From Macrocybe gigantea (Eukaryota; Basidiomycota; Agaricomycetes; Agaricales; Callistosporiaceae), in assembly GCA_011319805.1 (NCBI GenBank), contig SJRY01000060.1, positions 1-64,000 of the forward strand: a stretch of 64,000 bases of DNA, in the 5' to 3' direction. The notes beneath the pieces were generated by a model. That model searched no databases. It had not been told where the DNA came from and worked only from the letters and a program-made list of their open reading frames with translations. The position numbers were made by a program, and so were the translations under genes. Below are positions 57,393-64,000 of the stretch, piece after piece (the first letter of the stretch is position 1; each line of letters begins with the position of its first letter).

Positions 57393-57839
57393 TGTTATGA
57401 TTTCAGACTAATCGTTATCTTGACAATGAGCACATGACTCAAAGCCACATGATGAACATGTGATACAAACTGCAACGCGACAAACAAGATACAATGCGAT
57501 GACTCGAGGAAACCCTATGACAACGACGTGTCAGCACTGATCAGGGCAAAGGGTTATTGCGCAATACCTGCAGGACAACATGCTGAGTGCAGTCAGATCC
57601 TTACTCAGACGGACAAGGGTTAAGGGTTTCATGTAACACGAGGGTAGCATAGTCATAGTCCGTGCTAGGTAGTCGTAATGTATAAATACTGAAATTGTAC
57701 ATAGTAGAATCTAGCTTCGAGCTGGCTTATAATAGCATTCCTATCCCCGCCTCTTATCTCTAAGGGTTAGTTAGAGTGACTTGTGCGCAGACTTGGTTTT
57801 GTGTAGCAATACCCCTCCTTGCTCTGGAGGCCCTACACA
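57393..57839 (+). repeat. 3' LTR of the gypsy element
   Basis: It begins TGTTATGATTTC immediately after the polypurine tract and ends near ...CCTACACA, consistent with TG...CA LTR ends (about 447 bp). The block CCTATCCCCGCCTCTTA recurs in the LTRs at 59508-59715 (inverted) and 60014-60384. Confidence 0.8.
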
Positions 57840-58155
57840 GTAGTTAAACAGTATATAGATGGTTACACAGTTATGTCATGCATATAATAGAAGTAGAGTG
57901 ATGGCCAAGGCTCACTGGTTCTTTTTTTTTTTTTTTGCATTTCTTCATTGAACAGACTCGACCGTACCAAATGATGCCACAATATAACCAGCCTGATCCT
58001 AAAAACATCATACCTGAAGATCAAAAGTGCAAGCACAATACTACAGATTGAGCACAGGGAATTGATTCCTATTTTCAGGCCATGGAAGTGACTGTTAAGC
58101 CATGACAAGCTCAAGGTTAGCGCCCATGAATTCTAGAATCCATGACTAACTAGTA
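57840..58155. other. Unassigned DNA between the LTR and the hAT remnant
   Basis: A T15 tract lies near 57925. No LTR, gene or terminal repeat is recognised in this 316-bp stretch. Confidence 0.4.
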
Positions 58156-60013
58156 TTGCTTACATCTTCAGCTGAGCAGCATCTGCACCTGAAGGTCACA
58201 ATTCCAAAGGATGCATCTAAACCCAATGGAGATGCTGTTGAGGATGGCGCCTTGCTATCTGCAACTGAGCTTGAGTGCTGTGACCATTTTGTGAATTCTC
58301 CCACAGATGAGGCTGTTATCCCTCCCCATCAGACCCAGGACCATCATGAAGATGACTTGAAGGACAAGACATACTAGCCACCCAAGCAGAGTGATGCAAG
58401 AGATGAGGAAACACCAACAATGATATTTGGGAGTGATGGGAAGAACTTACCAGCGAGACGGAATATGGTTATGAATTGGTGAGAGCTACTTGATTGATAG
58501 TTCAGTCAATCTAATGAGTTTGAAAGTAAGAGAGAAAGGAAAAGAAATGCAAGTGTGAGACAAGCAACATACCTTCCAAGAGAAGGTTGATGAAATGACT
58601 CCAGCATGAGGATGACAACACATCTATCGATTCAGGTGATGAGTCAGATGGTCAAAGTGCCATGCGAGAAGTGGAAGCTAGGGATGCACCTAAAGCCACC
58701 TGTTGTAGGCCTGGGAATGTGTGTATTCAACACTTTCATGACCCGCTTGCTACTGTCAATAGGTTAGGGCAGAAGCATTAGGAGTTTCATTGTCGATCCT
58801 GTCCATGGTATGTCAAATGGTTGAAAGGCATAGACCAATGCATGCTTACCTTGGCTTTGATGATTGACCCATGCAATGAAAAGCATTTGGAGTTTTGCAA
58901 GAACAGTTGATGGCCTGGATGCCATGTTTAATATAGAACCCAAGCTTCTGAAGCTGCAGAACCTTGCTGGCCATCTCAGCAAATGCAAAGGAGCCAAGTC
59001 TGAGTCCTAGCAACAAGAGCCAACCAGCGAGGAGCAGATGAATTTGCAGAAAAGCATTGAACTAATGGAGGCATATCTGAAGGAGGGTGAATTGAATCCA
59101 GAGGTCATTGCCATATATCAAGGTTTTTTGAGGATCTTCGCAGCATGGATTATTGATGAAAGTCTCCCATGGACTACTGGACAAGCACCAATCCTTCAAA
59201 TGTTATTCAAATATCTCAAAGTAATATACCTGCTGCCCTCAGACTCCACAGTCCATAATCAACTGGTTCACATCTTTGAAGAGCTGTATAGCAAAGTCAT
59301 TTGTGAGTTTGCAGTAAGGTCATTCTCTATCATCACATACCTATCTCAACTGTTTTCCAGGCCATCAAATCCAAGGTCGCCTTTGCAACAGATATGTGGA
59401 CTATACCACAAATGGTGTATATGTTCACCGGGACAATTGCATGTTTCATCAATGATGATTGGAAACTTGTTGAGCATGTCATTGCTATGCAAAACCAAAT
59501 CTACATGCAGGTCACTCTAACCAATTAAGAGCAAGAGGCGGGGATAAGGATGCTAGTATTTAGCCAGCTCAAAGCTGGGTTCTATTATACATTTTCTACA
59601 TACTTATATACTGTTATATCCCAGGCCATGTGTTATTCTCATGCTATGAGGGACTATCGCTATTGGTTATCCAAGTCATGCTGACTGAGTGCCTCATATT
59701 GTCCTGCAGGTGATGAACAGGTTCATCATTCATACATCATTGGTACCAGTAAGTCATTCTGATTTATAGTGAGATCAATCAATCTGATGTGTCGTGATTA
59801 TCCAGTCTTGCACCCATGTCTCCGCAGCCACTGGTTTGCAGCCACTGCACACCCCAACGACTCAAAAGCACAGAACGAAGCCATAGCCAAAGTCAAGGCC
59901 ATTTTCCACTTTGTAGTGGAAAGCTATCTTGACACCCCTGCCCCAGCCACTCTCGTCACTGTGGCTGAACCAACTTCCAAGCCAGTGACAAGGACACTGT
60001 CTTTTCTGGCAAG
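58156..60013 (+). mobile_element. hAT DNA transposon remnant, split by an LTR fragment
   Basis: A BED-like zinc-finger region (VCIQHFHDPL to EFHCRSCPWYVKWL, about 58700-58830) is followed by hAT transposase sequence (FLRIFAAWIIDESLPWTTGQ, 59038-59520) and, after splicing an intron with donor near 59313 and acceptor near 59361, by AIKSKVAFATDMWTIPQMVY. A C-terminal block with VLHPCLRSHWFAATAHPNDS continues from about 59740. An inverted LTR fragment (59508-59715) separates the two parts. Upstream, 58156-58377 resembles a charged hAT N-terminal region. Several stops break the frame. Terminal inverted repeats were not identified. Confidence 0.65.
59508..59715 (-). repeat. Inverted gypsy-type LTR fragment inside the hAT remnant
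   Basis: The reverse complement reads GACAATATGAGGCACTCAG... through TTATCCCCGCCTCTTG..., matching the 3' part of the LTR at 57570-57800 and of the LTR at 60014. The 5' end of the LTR is missing, so it is a truncated LTR, not a clean solo LTR. Confidence 0.7.
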
Positions 60014-60384
60014 TGTTACGATTTCAAGGCCAACTGTTATCTTAACAACAAACATGTGACAATTACTGGTTACATGAAGGACAAATCAACATGAGGGAAA
60101 CACGAGGAGGTCATGTGACAAGGATGCATCAGCACCAAGCTGAAACTTACTCATCACCTGCAGAATAACATGAGGCACTCAGTCAGCAAGACATGGGTGA
60201 CCAGTAGCAATACTCCCTCATAGTATGAGGATAACACATGGTCTGGAACATAATAGTATATAAGTATGTAGAAAATGTATGATAGAACCCAGCTTCAAGC
60301 TAGCTTGTAATGGCATTCATATCCCCGCCTCTCACTTCTGATCAGCCAAGAGTGACCTGTGCACAGAATAAGTTTTGCATAGCA
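60014..60384 (+). repeat. LTR of the second gypsy element, truncated at its 3' end
   Basis: It begins TGTTACGATTTC, parallel to the LTR at 57393, and shares ATATCCCCGCCTCT and the GAGTGACCTGTGCACAG block. It ends at TTTGCATAGCA, which in the other LTR is followed by ATACCCC, but here it joins gag sequence directly. Confidence 0.75.
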
Positions 60385-60902
60385 GACCCTGATGCCATGG
60401 ATATCGATCAGATGAGGCACAAAGGTCACTGCTTCTGATGTGGTAAAAGAGGACATATCAGACATAACTGCCTGACAAACCCCCAGCTAAGATATGCTAT
60501 AAGGAACATAGAGACCAGGGACAAACCCATCGCTGCCCAGATTGAAGAGCTAAGACAGGGTTTTTGATGGAGCTGGGAAGGAGCACCACTTCACCAGCTG
60601 AATATTAATATAAGAGATATTTCTGATCTTAAACAATATTTTGAATAGGAAGGTGCATGAGAGTTCGGTCTTGTAAAAGGATATACTCATCCTGGGTGGC
60701 TCAACAAATTTATTGGCAGGATGAGTCTAAGGCGTACTCAATCCTTAAGGCATGGACAGATCAATTGCAACAAAAGGACATCTCTTTGGAGAAACTTCGT
60801 GAGATCAATCAAATGAATGATCATAATGCACTCTACACATTACTCAATCTCAGACAAAAGCCACGACTTGTCAGAGGTGGAAATGGAAACCAGATGGATG
60901 TA
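60385..60902 (+). pseudogene. gag/protease fragment of the second gypsy element
   Basis: DPDAMDIDQMRHKGHCF is followed by a stop, then CGKRGHIRHNC (zinc knuckle), then sequence parallel to 53264-53560 of the first copy, with extra stops (YFE-stop, GA-stop). It ends at NGNQMDV, where the first copy continues into protease. Confidence 0.85.
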
Positions 60903-60940
60903 AGGTACACCCCAGTGAATCTCGAGTTGATCACATGATA
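60903..60940 (+). repeat. Left terminal inverted repeat of the Tc1/mariner-like element
   Basis: 38 bases starting AGGTACACCC, identical to the reverse complement of 63684-63721; homology stops abruptly after ACATGATA. Confidence 0.9.
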
Positions 60941-61223
60941 CAAAGTGACAAAAGCGTTACGAAAACCAGTATAAAATTAATGTAGCTTTACAACTGGGAG
61001 AAATCACAAAATGGCAATCTAGGGATTGTTGGTATTGACATTTGGAATGAATCTGTAGTTTTCGATTCCTTTTGCAAGGCGAGCTCAAAGCCACATTAAT
61101 TTTTTAGTAGTTTTAGCCGGTATTCCAAAAATGGATTACACAACTGCCCTCCTCACCCAGTCCACATCCTAACGCATTGCGCCCCATTTTCGCAACATGT
61201 AAACCCTCTCGGCATACTTTTAA

Positions 61224-63510
61224 ATGGCTCGGAAGCGGAAATACAATGTTAAAAACCTCAGAGACAGGGCAAAAAAGTGTCAGAGAGTCAATGAGAACGT
61301 CAATGTGGGTTTTATACCATGCTTGTCTTGCCCTTTGTTAAACAACCGTTCAGCCATTCGCAGGTGCTTCGCATGTCAATCAAAAGCAGGCCTTACCAGG
61401 CAATCCCCTTGGGGAAAGAACGATAATGCGCGAACAGATCAATCAAGCATGCCCCCTTGATGCGCCAGGTGCAGTGACAACCGTGGAACCAACTGCCAAT
61501 CAAGCCACTACAGTGGGAATGAATTGCCATCTTGAAAATATGGTTGAGGGACCTGATGCCGATGGTGGCTGGGAGGAGGAAGATGATGATGAAGACGTTG
61601 GTGGTGCAAGGCCGCGCTTTTACTTGTCGGATGATGAGGAAAGTGACTCGGAGACTGCAGAATCCAGAGTGGACACACCTCCTACAATGCCCGAGCAACC
61701 AAAAAAAGGCCATTTCATTTTTCCGCCAACTGTTGAGGAGGTCGAGGCCGTGATTCTAGATTTGGAACGCATCCTCAAGCCAAAGCGTGCCTGCGGGTAT
61801 GGATACAAAGACCCAGGCATTGATCAACTCACCTGCGAGCGCATCCGTGCCATGCAACTCTTTGCGCGCTGCTTCGTTGACCTGCAGCATGCAGATCCAA
61901 CTGGTCGCAAGTGGACCGAAGCATCACAATCAACCGCAAAACTCCTCGGAAAGGGACTGTACTTCACATCTCTGCTTCGAGAATGGATGCATGCTTTGAA
62001 TGCGGATCGAGATTTCCGCCCAGAGCATGAAAGAAGGGGAAAGGAAGGCCAATCAGCTATTGATGACGAAGATTTTGCCCAGGAGGTGCACTTACACTTG
62101 CAAAGTATCGGGAAATATGTCCGTGCTGAGGATCTGGTTGCATATATTGCCCAGCCTGATGTTCTTGCATGGCTCAATCGCAAGAAGTCAATTTCCTTGA
62201 CAATGGCATGTCGATGGATCGAGAAAATGGGTTACCGATGGAGGCGCAATCCTCGGGTCAATATGTGGATGGGCATGAGCGTGAAGACATTGTGACATAC
62301 CGAAACAACATCTTCCTACCAGCGATCGAGGAGTTCGAGGAAAGAACCCGCAAGTGGCCGTCCAAAGATGGAGGTGAAGAAGTCCCCCCACCTCACATCC
62401 ACCGCGTTGTCATCTGGTTCCACGATGAGTCAACGTTCTATGCTCACGATCGATGGGAGATATGCTGGGTCCATGAATCAGCAAATGCAACACCGTATGC
62501 CAAGGGCAAGGGTCACTCACTTATGGTCGCCGATTTTGTTTCGGCTGACTATGGTTGGTTGTCGTCACCCAATGGGAACGAAACCGCATGCGTTTATTTT
62601 CGAGCAGGGAAAGGGCGTGACAGATATTTTGACAGTGAGCAGATTCGAGTGCAGGCAGTACGAGCAATGGAGATCCTGAGCAAGTATTACCCAGATGAGG
62701 ATCATGTTTTGGTCTTTGACAATGCGACAACTCACCGTAAATGACCGGGCGACGCACTTTCTGCAATGAAAATGCCAAAAGGGCCATCCAAAAGCTTTCA
62801 TGTTGAGGTCAACCAGATTGATGATACAACAGGAAAACCCATCTATGGTCCTGATGGCAAAGTCCTGAAGAAAAAGATACGCATGCAGAACGGAAGTTTT
62901 GATGGTCAAGAGCAAGAATTTTACTTCCCTGATGGACACGAGAGGGCGGGCCAATTCAAGGGTATGGCACAAATCTTGGAGGAGTGTGGGTTCATGGATG
63001 CCCACAAGAAACATGCACAATGTGGGAAGAAGTTCGGGGACTGTCCGCGGGATGCAACCGATTGCTGTTGCTGTCAAATGCTCTTCAATCAACCAGATTT
63101 CGTAGCCGTTGAATCCATCCTAGAATCAGAAGTGCAGGCTCGGGGTTTCTGATTGCTGTTGCTGCCGAAGTTTCACTGTGAACTCAATTTCATTGAGCAG
63201 TGTTGGGGCTGTGCAAAAAGAGAATATCGGCTGTACCCACCATCATCAAAAGAGGAGGATCTGTTCCGGAATGTCAAGATGGTGTTGGCATCGATATCAT
63301 TGATAACAATGCAGCGGTGAGATCCCATTTTCCCACACATTCAACAGCGCAAGTTCTTGACTCATGATTGGGAATAGCTTTGCCAATCGCTCTCTACGGT
63401 TCATGGACGCATACAGGAAGGGATTAAAGGGCGACCGGGCTGTCTGGGCTGCGAAGAAATACCGCGGTCATCGTCGTCTTCCAGATGACATTCTTACTCA
63501 ATTTGATTAG
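61224..63510 (+). pseudogene. Tc1/mariner-superfamily transposase with long D-to-E spacing, inactivated
   Basis: A basic N-terminus (MARKRKYNVKNLRDRAKKCQ) is followed by a DNA-binding/linker region (61426-62280) and a DDE domain. The first Asp is in WFHDESTFYAHDRWE (62424), the second in LVFDNATTHRK (62718) and the Glu in LNFIEQCWGCAKREYR (63195), all in one frame. About 158 residues separate the second Asp and the Glu, far more than the usual 34-43 of Tc1/mariner; the insert contains a Cys-rich segment (CGKKFGDCPRDATDCCCCQ). In-frame TGAs after THRK (62742) and after ARGF (63150) inactivate it; relatives have Arg at the first of these. Confidence 0.75.
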
Positions 63511-63683
63511 CTTAGAACATAATACTAATTGACCTCTAGACACTACAATATACACATATGTAGATATCCTTTACTCTATGAAGCCCTTGTAATTATCGTA
63601 CATATCGTAGCAATTGGAGTCGCTTTGTACGCCCTTAGCAATGGCTTAGCAGGTCATGCGGTCATGCAGTCACAGTCATCACA

Positions 63684-63721
63684 TATCATGTGATCAACTC
63701 GAGATTCACTGGGGTGTACCT
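63684..63721 (-). repeat. Right terminal inverted repeat of the Tc1/mariner-like element
   Basis: The reverse complement matches the left end over its first 38 bases; TA follows at 63722. Confidence 0.9.
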
Positions 63722-64000
63722 TACCCTTGATGATCACGACCTTGGACACTGGATGGACATACACCATAAAGGTGCTGCTCAATACGGGATGCACTGGATC
63801 ATGCATCGACCAGAAGTTCATAAAGAAAAAGGAGATCAATATAAAAAGATATCCTATTCCTATCCCAGTTCACAATGCAGATGGAACCCACAACACAGCA
63901 GGTGACATATGGGAATATGTCGAACTACAAGTCTACATCCAGGATCATGTTGAGCAAATAATCTTTTTGGTTACTGAACTCAGAAAGGGACAAATCTTCA
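63722..64000 (+). pseudogene. Resumed protease sequence of the second gypsy element
   Basis: TTLDTGWTYTIKVLLNTGCT then GSCIDQKFIKKKEI parall 53577-53690 of the first copy. The protease triad reads NTG here instead of DSG/DTG. The sequence runs off the window. Confidence 0.8.

Larger units (their letters stand above)
52069..57839 (+). mobile_element. Degraded Ty3/gypsy chromovirus retrotransposon with a 3' LTR
   Basis: Gag, protease, reverse transcriptase, RNase H, integrase and a chromodomain appear in the gypsy order, followed by a polypurine tract (AAAAGGGGG, 57381) and one LTR (57393-57839). The chromodomain after the integrase places it among the chromoviruses. No matching 5' LTR is present. 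Coding frames are broken by at least seven premature TGA codons and at least two 1-nt frameshifts (near 54498 in RT and near 55158 in RNase H), so it is not autonomous. Confidence 0.92.
60903..63721 (+). mobile_element. Tc1/mariner-like DNA transposon with 38-bp perfect TIRs
   Basis: This 2819-bp element starts AGGTACACCCCAGTGAATC and ends with its exact reverse complement; the first 38 bases of the two ends match perfectly. A TA flanks both ends (60901-60902 and 63722-63723), as expected for the Tc1/mariner superfamily. Removing the element and one TA rejoins gypsy sequence GATGTA-CCCTTGATG, matching GATGTACCTTTGACG at 53568 in the first gypsy copy. It carries a transposase gene with premature stops. 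Confidence 0.92.
60014..64000 (+). mobile_element. Second Ty3/gypsy element, degraded, interrupted, runs off the window
   Basis: An LTR (60014-60384) inserted in the hAT remnant leads straight into gag zinc-knuckle sequence, then gag/protease sequence broken at 60902 by a Tc1/mariner-like insertion. The protease and downstream sequence resume at 63722 and continue to the window end. It is a related, more decayed copy of the 52-kb gypsy family. Confidence 0.85.

Noticed and set aside
1..64000. CRISPR array, rRNA or prokaryotic operon signals
   Set aside because: No regularly spaced direct repeats or rRNA-like sequence seen; the genes are intron-rich and eukaryotic.

Overview
The window looks like one contig from a filamentous basidiomycete, most likely an Agaricomycete. 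I infer this from gene content typical of that class (FunK1-type kinases, a TPR-CHAT protein, a small P-loop GTPase family, GH81 glucanase, chromodomain Ty3/gypsy elements) and from dense short introns, mostly 45-75 nt with GT-AG ends. The species cannot be named from sequence alone. I worked out exon boundaries by hand for most genes; total lengths and intron phases agree unless an entry says otherwise.

Layout. 1-2.6 kb and 10.3-12.9 kb are the two arms of a large inverted duplication carrying FunK1 kinase genes: the left copy is broken by frameshifts, the right copy is open but lacks the catalytic Asp. Between them lie a coatomer zeta subunit, a NIF3/YqfO-like small protein and a 19-exon secreted or vacuolar metallophosphatase. 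At 13.6-15.3 kb is a tandem pair of small P-loop GTPases with matching intron positions. At 16.0-18.7 kb is a four-RRM RNA-binding protein of the fission-yeast Nrd1 type, followed by an unusual pyrimidine-rich tract of about 1.3 kb. From 20.1 to 24.5 kb, on the minus strand, are a TPR-CHAT caspase-like protein and a small secreted cysteine-containing protein. Then come a vacuolar M28 metalloprotease (25.1-28.7 kb), an intron-containing tRNA-Ala(AGC), an unrecognised disordered protein, a large multi-BRCT protein of the Rtt107/Brc1 type (31.2-36.6 kb), a 2-oxoglutarate/Fe(II) oxygenase, a sugar/quinate-type MFS transporter, two further unknown proteins, an unknown multi-pass membrane protein (44.1-47.1 kb) and a GH81 endo-1,3-beta-glucanase (48.5-51.5 kb).

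From 52 kb to the end no host gene is recognisable. The region is a nested transposon graveyard: a degraded chromodomain Ty3/gypsy element with its 3' LTR; a hAT remnant split by an inverted LTR fragment; a second, more decayed gypsy element that starts with an LTR inside the hAT remnant; and a 2.8-kb Tc1/mariner-like element with perfect 38-bp terminal inverted repeats inserted at a TA within the second gypsy element. The order of insertion can be read directly from the junctions. Premature stops here are largely TGA at positions where arginine (CGA) is expected, as CpG decay would produce.

The host genes are mostly unrelated housekeeping functions (COPI transport, RNA binding, vacuolar proteolysis, DNA-damage response). 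I see no operon-like pathway. The nearest thing to a functional theme is a loose set of lineage-expanded signalling or immunity-type families (FunK1, P-loop GTPases, TPR-CHAT, small secreted protein) within 25 kb; that they act together is only a hypothesis.
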